A stretch of 64,000 bases of DNA from positions 1,240,001 through 1,304,000 of the forward strand of contig NZ_CP034550.1 in NCBI RefSeq assembly GCF_009498035.1. Direction: 5' to 3'. How positions within the stretch are numbered: the first letter of the stretch is position 1; the number at the start of each line of letters is the position of its first letter. Of this stretch, positions 47,830 to 55,044 are shown one piece after another. A program made the position numbers and the translations under genes. Source of the stretch: Saccharothrix syringae (GTDB lineage Bacteria > Actinomycetota > Actinomycetes > Mycobacteriales > Pseudonocardiaceae). The notes below the pieces were generated by a model. That model was not told the DNA's origin, ran no database searches, and worked only from the letters and a program-made list of their open reading frames with translations.

Positions 47830-48969
47830 GTGCACAGGGGGTTGCGTATTGTTGCCGGCTTGTTCCTCGGTTTCGCCACCGCGCCGGTGAACCTGCTGGT
47901 GGTGGTGCTCGCCCGGTCGAGGGCCACCGCCGTCGCCCGGTGGGAGCGCCGCCGCCTCGAATGGTTCCTCGGAATCGATGCGGCCGAGCCGGCCCCCGGG
48001 CGGGCGGTTCGGTACCTCGCAATCCGAACAGCGGTCGGTTTGTTCGGCGGGTTCGTGCTGGTGTGGCTCTTCTACGGCCTTTACTGGGGTCTGGTGATCG
48101 CCTACCGGCTGGTGGCCGGCGACGGCACCGGGCTGGCGGACGACTGGGCGGAGTTCGCCTGGACGGGCCTGATCGGCGTGGTCCTGCTCTACGTGGAGGT
48201 CCAGGGCATCATCGGCGTGGTCGCCCTGGAGGCGAAGGTCGCGCACCGGTGGCTGGGCCCCAGCGAGGCCGAGCTGCTGCGCAGGCGCGTGGAGGAGCTG
48301 TCCGCGAGCCGGGCGGGCATCGTGGCCGCGGTGGACGCCGAGCGCCGCCGCATCGAGCGCGACCTGCACGACGGCGTGCAGCAGCGGCTGGTCGCGCTGG
48401 GCGTGCTGCTGGGCCGGGCCCGCCGCAACCCGGGGGCCGCCGCCGACCTGCTGGCCCAGGCGCACGAGGAGTCCCGGCACGTGCTGGAGGACCTGCGCGA
48501 GGTCGCCTGGCGGGTCTACCCGGCCGCGCTGGACTCGCTGGGCCTGGCCGAGGCCCTGGAGGCGGTGGCCGACCGCTCGCCCGTCCCGGTGCGCCTGCGC
48601 TGCGCGGTCGCGGACGTCCCGCCGCAGGTGGCGACGGCGGTGTACTTCGTGGTGTGCGAGGCGGTGACGAACGCGGCCAAGCACTCGGGTGCCACCATGG
48701 TCGACGTGGAGATCACCGCGGACGACGGCGCGGTGCGCGTCTCGGTCACCGACGACGGCGCCGGCGGCGCGGACCCGGCGGGCGGCGGGCTCGCGGGCCT
48801 GTCCCGGCGGGTGCTCGCGCTGGACGGCGGGTTCGCGGTGAGCAGCCCGGCCGGCGGGCCCACGGTGATCACCGCGGTGGTCCCGCGGGCCGGGGTGGCA
48901 CCGGACGGGGCGCCGGCGGGCGGGGTGCCGTCGGGGCGGGCCCCGGCGGGGGAGGTCCCGTGCGCGTGA
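47830..48969 (+). CDS. NarL-type sensor histidine kinase (HisKA_3)
   Basis: The product is 379 aa with a GTG start. It has four hydrophobic segments in the first 150 residues with no sizeable external sensor, then a HisKA_3 dimerisation and phospho-acceptor site ERRRIERDLHDGVQQRL. The ATPase domain has VCEAVTNAAKHSGATMV (N-box) and VTDDGAGGADPAGGGLAGL. A Gly/Ala/Pro-rich tail overlaps the start of the response-regulator gene by 10 bp. The signal is probably membrane-related. Confidence 0.9.
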   Translation: MHRGLRIVAGLFLGFATAPVNLLVVVLARSRATAVARWERRRLEWFLGIDAAEPAPGRAVRYLAIRTAVGLFGGFVLVWLFYGLYWGLVIAYRLVAGDGTGLADDWAEFAWTGLIGVVLLYVEVQGIIGVVALEAKVAHRWLGPSEAELLRRRVEELSASRAGIVAAVDAERRRIERDLHDGVQQRLVALGVLLGRARRNPGAAADLLAQAHEESRHVLEDLREVAWRVYPAALDSLGLAEALEAVADRSPVPVRLRCAVADVPPQVATAVYFVVCEAVTNAAKHSGATMVDVEITADDGAVRVSVTDDGAGGADPAGGGLAGLSRRVLALDGGFAVSSPAGGPTVITAVVPRAGVAPDGAPAGGVPSGRAPAGEVPCA

Positions 48970-49598
48970 TCCTGGCCGAGGACTCGACGCTGCTGCGCGA
49001 GGGCCTGGTGCGGCTGCTGACCGAGGAGGGGCACGAGGTGGTGGCCGCCGTCGGCGACGCGGGGGCGCTGCTGCGGGCCACGGCCGCGCACCTGCCGGAC
49101 GTGGTGGTGACCGACGTGCGGATGCCGCCGACGAACTCCGACGAGGGCGTGCGGGCCGCGCTGGAGATCCGCGGCCGGTTCCCCGGCGTCGGCGTGCTGG
49201 TGCTGTCGCAGTACGTGGAGCAGCGCTACGCCGCCGACCTGCTCACCGGGCACGCCGACGGCGTGGGCTACCTGCTCAAGGACCGGGTGGTCCAGGTGGA
49301 GGAGTTCCTGGACGCGCTGCGCCGGGTGGGCGACGGCGGTGTCGCGTTCGACCCCGAGGTGGTGCGGCGGCTGCTGGCCCGCACGACCTCCCCGCTGGAC
49401 GTGCTCACCGCGCGCGAGCGCGACGTGTTGTCGCACATGGCCGAGGGGCACACCAACAACGCGATCGCGGCGCGGCTGCACGTGTCGCGCAGCGCGGTGG
49501 AGAAGCACGTGAACTCGATCTTCGACAAGCTGGGCCTGTCCGGCGCGGACGGCTACAGCAGGCGCGTGCTGGCGATCCTGCGCTACCTGCGGGCCTGA
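48960..49598 (+). CDS. NarL/LuxR-family response regulator
   Basis: The product is 212 aa from GTG 48960, with GGAGG immediately upstream inside the kinase gene. The receiver has ILAEDSTLL, phospho-acceptor Asp in VVTDVRMPP and Lys in YLLKDRVV. The LuxR HTH is LTARERDVLSHMAEGHTNN and LHVSRSAVEKHVNSIFDKLG. It is the partner of the upstream kinase. Its last 16 bp overlap the opposite-strand DedA gene. Confidence 0.93.
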   Translation: MRVILAEDSTLLREGLVRLLTEEGHEVVAAVGDAGALLRATAAHLPDVVVTDVRMPPTNSDEGVRAALEIRGRFPGVGVLVLSQYVEQRYAADLLTGHADGVGYLLKDRVVQVEEFLDALRRVGDGGVAFDPEVVRRLLARTTSPLDVLTARERDVLSHMAEGHTNNAIAARLHVSRSAVEKHVNSIFDKLGLSGADGYSRRVLAILRYLRA

Positions 49599-50200
49599 GA
49601 CCCCCGCCGCCGGTTCACCCGCGAGACCACGAACCACACCACGGCCGCGGCCAGCAGGCCCAGCACGACCTTGGACACGATGCCCAGGTACTGCTCCACC
49701 AGGTGGTAGTTGGCGCCCAGGAAGTAGCCGGCCAGGATCAGCGCGGTGTTCCAGATCAGGCTGCCCGCCGCGGTGAGCAGGGTGAACTGGGGCACCGGCA
49801 TGCGCTCCACGCCCGCCGGGATCGAGATGAGGCTGCGGAACACCGGCACCATCCGGCCGAAGAAGACCGTGCCCCGGCCGTGCCGGGCGAACCACTGCTC
49901 GGCGCGGTCGACGTCGGAGACCTTCATCAGCGGCATCCGCTCGACCACGCGGCGGAGCCGGTCCCGGCCCAGCGCGGCGCCCAGGTAGTACAGCAGCAGC
50001 GCGCCGACCACGGACCCGGCGGTGGTCCACAGGATCGCGGCGACCAGGTTCATCCGGCCCTGGCCCGCGGTGAACCCGGCCAGCGGCAGGAACAGCTCGC
50101 TGGGCAGCGGCGGGAACAGGTTCTCCAGCGCGATCGCGAGGCCGGCGCCGGGCGCGCCGAACTTGTCCATCAGGTCGGTGACCCACGAGACGACATCCAT
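49583..50200 (-). CDS. DedA-family membrane protein
   Basis: The product is 205 aa. DedA/SNARE-associated signatures are LENLFPPLPSELFLPLAGF near the N-terminus, then FFGRMVPVFRSLISIPAGVE and several hydrophobic helices. The family includes undecaprenyl-phosphate and phospholipid flippases, so a role in wall-lipid recycling is likely. Convergent with the NarL regulator gene. Confidence 0.9.
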   Translation of the reverse strand: MDVVSWVTDLMDKFGAPGAGLAIALENLFPPLPSELFLPLAGFTAGQGRMNLVAAILWTTAGSVVGALLLYYLGAALGRDRLRRVVERMPLMKVSDVDRAEQWFARHGRGTVFFGRMVPVFRSLISIPAGVERMPVPQFTLLTAAGSLIWNTALILAGYFLGANYHLVEQYLGIVSKVVLGLLAAAVVWFVVSRVNRRRGSQARR

Positions 50201-50268
50201 GATCCGAAGTTACGAACCGGCCGACGCGGCCACCATGAAGCCGACCTCACAGCGGGGTGCGGAAAACC

Positions 50269-50724
50269 TCAGGCTGGTCCCCCCGCCGACCGCGCGGCGT
50301 GCGCGGCCAGCCCCTCGGCGAAACGCGAGATCACGGCTCGGAGCGCCAGGCGGTAGAGCCAGCCGGTGCCCCGCACGTCGGCCTCGAAGCACGAGTGCCA
50401 GCGGATCGCCGTCCCGGCGCCGTCCGGCGCGAGGTCGATGAACGCCCGGTAGTCGTGGATCCGCAGGCCCGACAGCAGGACGTAGCCCACCCGCCGGTTC
50501 GGCGTCAGTTCGACGACCTCCTCCCTCGTGAGCGCCTTGCGTCCTTTGGTCCGGAATACCCGAATCTCACCGACCCCACTCGCATCACCCGCCCGTTCAC
50601 GCGCATAGGTGACGATCGGTGCCCAGAGGGGCCAGGTCGAGCTGTCCGCGGCCAGGCGGAACACCGCTTCGGGTGGTGCCGCGCTGCGCACCGTGACGTC
50701 CACTCGTTGTACCATGTGGTACAT
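50269..50724 (-). CDS. SRPBCC-family lipid/polyketide-binding-fold protein
   Basis: The product is 151 aa from ATG 50724 (or 148 from 50715). START/SRPBCC pattern: VDVTVRSAAPPEAVFRLAAD, STWPLWAPIV, EIRVFRTKGRKALTREEVVE, then a C-terminal helix WLYRLALRAVISRFAEGLAA. Such proteins bind hydrophobic ligands or act as cyclases; function here is unknown. Divergent from a TetR gene, with two operator-like palindromes covering its start codon, so it is probably the regulated target. Confidence 0.8.
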   Translation of the reverse strand: MYHMVQRVDVTVRSAAPPEAVFRLAADSSTWPLWAPIVTYARERAGDASGVGEIRVFRTKGRKALTREEVVELTPNRRVGYVLLSGLRIHDYRAFIDLAPDGAGTAIRWHSCFEADVRGTGWLYRLALRAVISRFAEGLAAHAARSAGGPA

Positions 50725-50739
50725 GTACCATTCGGTACA
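50708..50739. promoter_or_regulatory. Two abutting 16-bp palindromic operators between SRPBCC and TetR genes
   Basis: TGTACCATGTGGTACA (50708-50723) is a palindrome with perfect 7-bp arms around a TG centre. TGTACCATTCGGTACA (50724-50739) is a second copy with one arm mismatch. They are directly adjacent and span the start codons of both divergent genes, the expected layout for autoregulation by the TetR protein. Both mRNAs would need very short or no leaders. Confidence 0.75.
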
Positions 50740-51287
50740 TGGAGGGACAAGAGGCGCGGCACCGGTTGCTGTCCGCCGTGGTCGAGCACCTGGCCGCGCA
50801 CGGCCTCGGCGACGTGAGCCTGCGGGCGCTGGCCGCCGCCGTCGGCACCAGCCACCGGATGCTCCTCTACCACTTCGGCTCCAAGGAGGGCCTGCTCGTC
50901 GAGGTGGTCAAGGCGGTCGAGGAGAAGCAGCGGCAGGTGCTGGCGTCGCTGCGCACCGACGACCCGGCCGAGGCGGCGCGGGAGTTCTGGCGGGTGCTCA
51001 CCGACCCGGCGCTGCGCGCGCACGAGCGGCTGTTCTTCGAGCTGTACGGGCAGGCGGCGCAGGGGCGGCCCGGCACGACCGCGCTGCTCGACGGGATCGT
51101 GTCCCGCTGGGTCGAGCCCGCCGCGGCCCTCGAACGCGCCCGCGGGCACGCCCCGGACGTGGCCCTCGCCCGCGCCCGGCTCGGGCTGGCCGTCGCGCGC
51201 GGCCTGCTGCTCGACCTCGTGGCCACCGACGACGTCGCCGGGGTCGACGCGGCGATGGAGCAGTTCATCGCGCTCATGACCGGCTGA
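50739..51287 (+). CDS. TetR-family transcriptional regulator
   Basis: The product is 182 aa. The N-terminal HTH is RHRLLSAVVEHLAAHGLGDV, then LRALAAAVGTSHRMLLYHFG and SKEGLLVEVV, as in TetR regulators. The C-terminal ligand domain is helical. It is divergent from the SRPBCC gene and probably binds the double palindrome at its own start. The COG0523 GTPase gene starts 16 bp downstream with its own -10. Confidence 0.9.
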   Translation: MEGQEARHRLLSAVVEHLAAHGLGDVSLRALAAAVGTSHRMLLYHFGSKEGLLVEVVKAVEEKQRQVLASLRTDDPAEAAREFWRVLTDPALRAHERLFFELYGQAAQGRPGTTALLDGIVSRWVEPAAALERARGHAPDVALARARLGLAVARGLLLDLVATDDVAGVDAAMEQFIALMTG

Positions 51288-51289
51288 AC

Positions 51290-51295
51290 TAGGAT
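51290..51295 (+). promoter_or_regulatory. -10 element for leaderless COG0523 GTPase mRNA
   Basis: TAGGAT lies 8 nt before GTG 51304, partly after the TetR stop codon. Confidence 0.45.
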
Positions 51296-51303
51296 CGCCC
51301 GGC

Positions 51304-52257
51304 GTGAAGCGGACCCCGGTGGTGGTCGTGGCGGGTTTCCTCGGCGCCGGCAAGACCACGCTGCTCAACCACCTGCTCGCCGCCGCCCGCGGCACCCGGA
51401 TCGGCGTGCTGGTCAACGACTTCGGCGCGATCGGCATCGACGCGATGACCGTGGCCGGGCAGGTCGACTCGGCGGTGTCGCTGGGCAACGGCTGCCTGTG
51501 CTGCGCGATCGACGTCTCCGAGCTCGACGGGATGCTCGCCAGGCTGGTCGGGCGGGTGGACGTGGTGGTGATCGAGGCGAGCGGCCTGGCCGAGCCGGAG
51601 GCCATGGCGCGGATGGTGCTGGCGAGCGAGAACCCGGACCTCACCTACGGCGGCCTGGTGCTGCTGGTCGACGCGGCCGAGTTCCCCGACGACCTGGCCC
51701 GGCACCTGCGCGTGGCGGACCTGGTGGTGCTCAACAAGGTCGACCGCGCCGCCGACCCCGACGCCCTGGAGCGGGAGGTCCACCGGCTGGAGCCCGGCGT
51801 GCCGGTGGTGCGGTCGGTGTTCGGGCGCGTCGACCCCGGCCTGCTGTTCGACCCCCGCCCCCGCACCCGGTACGGCCAGCTGTCGTTCGAGGACCTGCTG
51901 GAGCCCGACGAGCACGACCACGCCCGCTACGAGAGCGTCGACTTCACCGCGGGCGCGCTCAACCCCGTGCGGCTCATGGCGTTGCTGGACCGCCGGCCCA
52001 AGGGGCTCTACCGGGTCAAGGGCTTCGTGCTGTTCGACGTGCCCGGCCACCGGCAGCGGTTCTCCCTGCACACCGTGGGCGCGTTCCTGCGGTTCGAGCG
52101 CTCGGCGTGGGAGGGGCCGCGGCGCACCGAGCTGGTGCTGATCGGCACCGGCCTGGACACCGCCGCGCTCCGCGCGGAGCTGGCGGCCTGCGTCGAACCC
52201 GACCCCGGCTCGGTGGACCCGCAGTCGATGCTGGAGGTCCTGCGGTACCTGGCGTGA
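51304..52257 (+). CDS. COG0523/CobW-family metal-chaperone GTPase
   Basis: The product is 317 aa with a GTG start. It has Walker A GFLGAGKTTLL (11-21), the family metal-binding CxCC as NGCLCCAID (62-70), Walker B VVVIEASGLAEP and the guanine motif LNKVD. The C-terminal domain contains LYRVKGFVLFDVPGHRQRF. These GTPases deliver Zn, Co or other metals. No metal-specific operator is visible, so the metal cannot be named. The HDHARY stretch before the C-terminal domain is a possible extra metal site. Confidence 0.9.
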   Translation: MKRTPVVVVAGFLGAGKTTLLNHLLAAARGTRIGVLVNDFGAIGIDAMTVAGQVDSAVSLGNGCLCCAIDVSELDGMLARLVGRVDVVVIEASGLAEPEAMARMVLASENPDLTYGGLVLLVDAAEFPDDLARHLRVADLVVLNKVDRAADPDALEREVHRLEPGVPVVRSVFGRVDPGLLFDPRPRTRYGQLSFEDLLEPDEHDHARYESVDFTAGALNPVRLMALLDRRPKGLYRVKGFVLFDVPGHRQRFSLHTVGAFLRFERSAWEGPRRTELVLIGTGLDTAALRAELAACVEPDPGSVDPQSMLEVLRYLA

Positions 52258-52287
52258 GGCCCCCGGCACGAGCCGAGGGCCGTCGCG

Positions 52288-52361
52288 TGGGGCCGGAGAG
52301 ACTCGAACTCTCACTGGCACGGACCTAAACCGTGTGCCTCTGCCAATTGGGCTACGACCCC
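52288..52361 (-). tRNA. tRNA with anticodon UAG (Leu codon CUA) but short variable loop
   Basis: A 74-nt cloverleaf on the minus strand. The acceptor GGGGTCG pairs with CGGCCCC (one G-T). The D arm contains TTGG. The anticodon stem CACGG/CCGTG encloses loop TTTAGGT (anticodon TAG). The variable loop CCAGT is 5 nt, the T arm is GAGAG-TTCGAGT-CTCTC, and the discriminator is A. CCA is not encoded. Leucine tRNAs are normally class II with a long variable arm, so a class I body with a leucine anticodon is unusual. The 180 bp to the DUF3618 gene shows nothing else. Confidence 0.85.
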
Positions 52362-52541
52362 GTCGTGCCGAGCTTATCGGCAGCCCCGCCGGCCGGTCGC
52401 CGAGGGACCGCCGGCGGGACGACGGGCCGGGGCGCTCCTGAGGGGGAACGGGGTTCCGCGGCGCCGGTCGGCCGGTCCGCGCAACGCCGCGCCCGCGCCT
52501 GAACTACGGTTGTCGGGGCACACCGTGGCGAGGGAGGACAT

Positions 52542-52763
52542 GTGGCGCGCGACCCGGACACCATCCAGCGCGAGATCGAGCAGGCCCGTGACGCGCTGGC
52601 CGCGACCCTGGACGAGCTGGGCACCAGGGCGAACCCCCAGCGCTTCGTCGAGTCGGGCAAGGAGAGCGTGCGGGCGAAGCTCGACGAGCCCAAGGTCAGG
52701 TACGCGCTGGTCGCGGTGGGCGCGCTGGTCGCGTTCGCGCTGCTGCGCAAGCTGTTCAGGTGA
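52542..52763 (+). CDS. DUF3618 family small membrane protein
   Basis: The product is 73 aa with a GTG start. It opens with the DUF3618 signature (RDPDTIQREIEQARDALAAT, LDELGTRANP), an amphipathic helix, and has a single C-terminal transmembrane helix (VRYALVAVGALVAFALLRKL). Function unknown; widespread in actinobacteria. The last 8 bp overlap the 3' end of the opposite TetR gene. Confidence 0.88.
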   Translation: MARDPDTIQREIEQARDALAATLDELGTRANPQRFVESGKESVRAKLDEPKVRYALVAVGALVAFALLRKLFR

Positions 52764-53388
52764 GTTCGGAGACCTCCTGGGGCCCCTTGGCGACGAGGGG
52801 CACCAGCACCTGCTCGACCACCCGGTCCACGAACGGCACGTCCAGCGGGTCGCCGGTCAGCATCAGCCGGTAGATCAGCGCCGCGCCGGCCAGCTCGACG
52901 GCCATGCCGCGCGGCGCCTCCGGGCGCAGCTCGTCCCGCTCGTCGGCCCGCTCCAGGATGCGGCGCAGCACGTCGCGCTGGGTGGTGAGGAACGTGTCGC
53001 GGAACGCGGTGGCCAGCTCCGGCTCGTGCGGCAGCTCGCCGACCAGCGCCTGGGCCGCCTTGCCGATCGGGCCGGACAGGAACGCGGCGAACCCGCTCAG
53101 GAACTCCCGCAGGTCGCCCTCCAGCGAACCGGTGTCCGGCTCGGGCAGGTTCCGGTGCGCCAGCTGGGTGCAGGTGTCGATCACCAGGTCCAGCTTGGAC
53201 TCCCAGCGGCGGTAGATGGTGGCCTTGCCCGCCCGGGCGCGGGCCGCGACGGCGTCCATGGTCAGGGCCCGGTAGCCGACCTCCGCCATCACCTCCAGCG
53301 CGGCCTGCCGCAACGCGTCGTCCCGGCTCGCGTCCCTGGGTCTTCCCCGTTGGGCGGTGCGAGTCCCGCTGTAAACCGGTGTCGCCAT
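52756..53388 (-). CDS. TetR-family transcriptional regulator
   Basis: The product is 210 aa. HTH region: [50 protein letters not shown]. The C-terminal part matches the TetR_C_11-like ligand domain (FLSGFAAFLSGPIGKAAQAL, VDRVVEQVLVPLV). A GGGAG ribosome site precedes the ATG. The regulated gene is not obvious: the upstream neighbour is a small hypothetical gene on the same strand. Confidence 0.88.
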   Translation of the reverse strand: MATPVYSGTRTAQRGRPRDASRDDALRQAALEVMAEVGYRALTMDAVAARARAGKATIYRRWESKLDLVIDTCTQLAHRNLPEPDTGSLEGDLREFLSGFAAFLSGPIGKAAQALVGELPHEPELATAFRDTFLTTQRDVLRRILERADERDELRPEAPRGMAVELAGAALIYRLMLTGDPLDVPFVDRVVEQVLVPLVAKGPQEVSELT

Positions 53389-53440
53389 CTCTGCGCTCCC
53401 GTCGCCTTTGGGCGGTCATCCTAGGCCGGGGCGCGCGGCC

Positions 53441-53740
53441 TCAGCCCTCGATCACCTGGTCGTGAGTTCTTCTCGCTTCGGGTTCGCCCGCCGGTGGCAC
53501 GAGACCCGCACGCGTGTGCAGGTACGCCACCGAGAAGGCGAACGCGTCCCCGTCGAGCAGGTGGACCACGGCCGGGTGGGCGCGCCCACCGGCGAGCTGG
53601 GCCACCAGCTGCTCGGCCGCGATGCGCGCCGCGATCAGGCCGGGCGCCGTCGCGGCGAGCTCGTCGGCACCGGCGCGGACGGTGACCGCCCAGTCGTCGC
53701 CGTCGCGCCGGTAGTTCGCGGTGATGGGGGGTGTGGGCAT
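53441..53740 (-). CDS. Small hypothetical protein
   Basis: The product is 99 aa. It begins ITANYRRDGDDWAVTVRAG with a helix AARIAAEQLVAQLAGG following, a pattern that recalls HicB-like or similar small beta-alpha domains (strand-strand-helix). No partner toxin gene is adjacent, so a toxin-antitoxin role is not supported. It could be co-transcribed with the downstream TetR gene on the same strand, 52 bp away. Confidence 0.55.
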   Translation of the reverse strand: MPTPPITANYRRDGDDWAVTVRAGADELAATAPGLIAARIAAEQLVAQLAGGRAHPAVVHLLDGDAFAFSVAYLHTRAGLVPPAGEPEARRTHDQVIEG

Positions 53741-53935
53741 GGCTCGGCCTTCCGTCGGTCGGTGCCTCCATATGACCGGCGTTTCGGGTCGAGCATGCCT
53801 TCTGTCCCTCTAACGAGTGAGCGGGACCCGGGTTGTGCATATCGGCGCGACACACGGACGGTGCTCGTCCGGTAACGCACGGCACCGGAACGGCGATACT
53901 CTGTTCGGAGCACCGAACACGTCCGAAAGGTCGTC

Positions 53936-54370
53936 ATGAGCCGTCGAACCGCTGTCGCCCTGTGCTTGTGCCTGGGGCTGTCGGCCCTGCCCGGGACGGC
54001 GTCGGCGGGCCCGTGCCGACACCTGGGCGACCCGCCGTGCCCCTTCCCGACCACCACCGCGGACCTCTCGGGCACCTCGGCCGCGGCGACGACCACCGCC
54101 GACCTCTCGGGCACGTCGGCCGTCGCGACCACGACCACGACGACGGCGGCGGTCGCCGGGTCCACGGCGGCCGCGGGCCCGACCTCCGCGGTGCTCGCCG
54201 TGGTGGCCACCGCGCCCGTGGTCGCGTCGGCGCCCGCGCCGCGGGCGGTGCCGCCGTCCGCCGACGCGCTGGCGGACACGGGGCCCCGGGCGCTGTGGCC
54301 GTCGCTGCTCGGCCTGGTCGCGCTGCTGACGGGGTCGCTGCTGGTGCTGTTCAGCCGTCGGCGGGCGTGA
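53936..54370 (+). CDS. LADTG surface protein with internal repeat
   Basis: The product is 144 aa. Signal peptide residues 1-24 (VALCLCLGLSALPGTASA), then a short Cys-containing segment (GPCRHLGDPPCPF). A duplicated stretch TTTADLSGTSA (39-49 and 53-62) is followed by Thr/Ala-rich sequence. LADTG at 112-116, a hydrophobic helix and SRRRA form a sorting signal. It is the third LAxTG protein in the window and has almost no globular domain, so it may act as a wall-bound stalk. The last 20 bp overlap the opposite TetR gene. Confidence 0.72.
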   Translation: MSRRTAVALCLCLGLSALPGTASAGPCRHLGDPPCPFPTTTADLSGTSAAATTTADLSGTSAVATTTTTTAAVAGSTAAAGPTSAVLAVVATAPVVASAPAPRAVPPSADALADTGPRALWPSLLGLVALLTGSLLVLFSRRRA

Positions 54371-54968
54371 GCCGGCCGGCCACGCCCCGCCACACCACGT
54401 CCATCACGTAGGCGGTCGCGCGGGCGGGGTCCACCTCGGGGCGGTGCTCGCACCACAGCGCCAGCCGCTCGGTCGAGCCCACCACGATCTCGGCGAAGGC
54501 CGCGGCCTCGACCGGGTCGATGTCGGGTCGGAAGGTCGTGATGACCGCCGCGATGAGGTCGGTCTGCTGGAGGCGGATGCCCTCGACCTCCTCCACCGCC
54601 GACGGCACGGTGATCGCCGCCTCCTGGCGCAGCAGCGCCCACGACTGCTTGCGCTCGTCGATGAAGCCGAAGAACGCCAGCAGGCCCTGCCGCAGCACCT
54701 CCTCGGGGCCGTCCGCGCCCGCGATGGCCCGCTGCGTGCGCTCGAACAGCTCGGTGCGCGCGCGGTGGATGCAGCCGATGAGCAGGCCCTCCTTGGAGCC
54801 GTAGTACTCGTAGAGCATCGGCTTGGACACCCCGACCCGCTCCGCGATCTCGTCCATCGACGCGGCGAGGTAGCCGCGCTCGGCGAAGACCGCCTCGGCG
54901 ACGTCGAGCATCTGCGCCTTGCGCTCGGCCTTGGGCATCCGGCGGCGCCTCGGCTCCGGGGTGGTCAC
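54351..54968 (-). CDS. TetR-family transcriptional regulator
   Basis: The product is 205 aa. The HTH is AQMLDVAEAVFAERGYLAAS, MDEIAERVGVSKPMLYEYYG and SKEGLL. The C-terminal ligand domain is typical of regulators of flavin monooxygenase or lipid genes. It is divergent from the Baeyer-Villiger-type monooxygenase gene with operator-like sequence in the 76-bp gap, so it most likely represses that gene. Confidence 0.9.
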   Translation of the reverse strand: MTTPEPRRRRMPKAERKAQMLDVAEAVFAERGYLAASMDEIAERVGVSKPMLYEYYGSKEGLLIGCIHRARTELFERTQRAIAGADGPEEVLRQGLLAFFGFIDERKQSWALLRQEAAITVPSAVEEVEGIRLQQTDLIAAVITTFRPDIDPVEAAAFAEIVVGSTERLALWCEHRPEVDPARATAYVMDVVWRGVAGRLTPADG

Positions 54969-54980
54969 CCGGCCGAGAGT

Positions 54981-55025
54981 ACTACCGCAAGTAACTTACT
55001 TCGAGTAACCTACTGCGGAGTAGTC
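54981..55025. promoter_or_regulatory. Operator-like palindromes between TetR and monooxygenase genes
   Basis: AAGTAACTTACTT (54989-55001) is a perfect palindrome around a central C. A degenerate copy AGTAACCTACT follows at 55004-55014. Both sit inside a wider imperfect inverted repeat, ACTACCGCA (54981-54989) facing TGCGGAGTAGT (55013-55023). This is the likely binding site of the divergent TetR regulator. Confidence 0.6.
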
Positions 55026-55044
55026 GCGGACTGGGAGGACGGGC

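Noticed and set aside
53441..53740. HicB-type antitoxin
   Set aside because: The strand-strand-helix pattern is weak and no toxin gene is adjacent.
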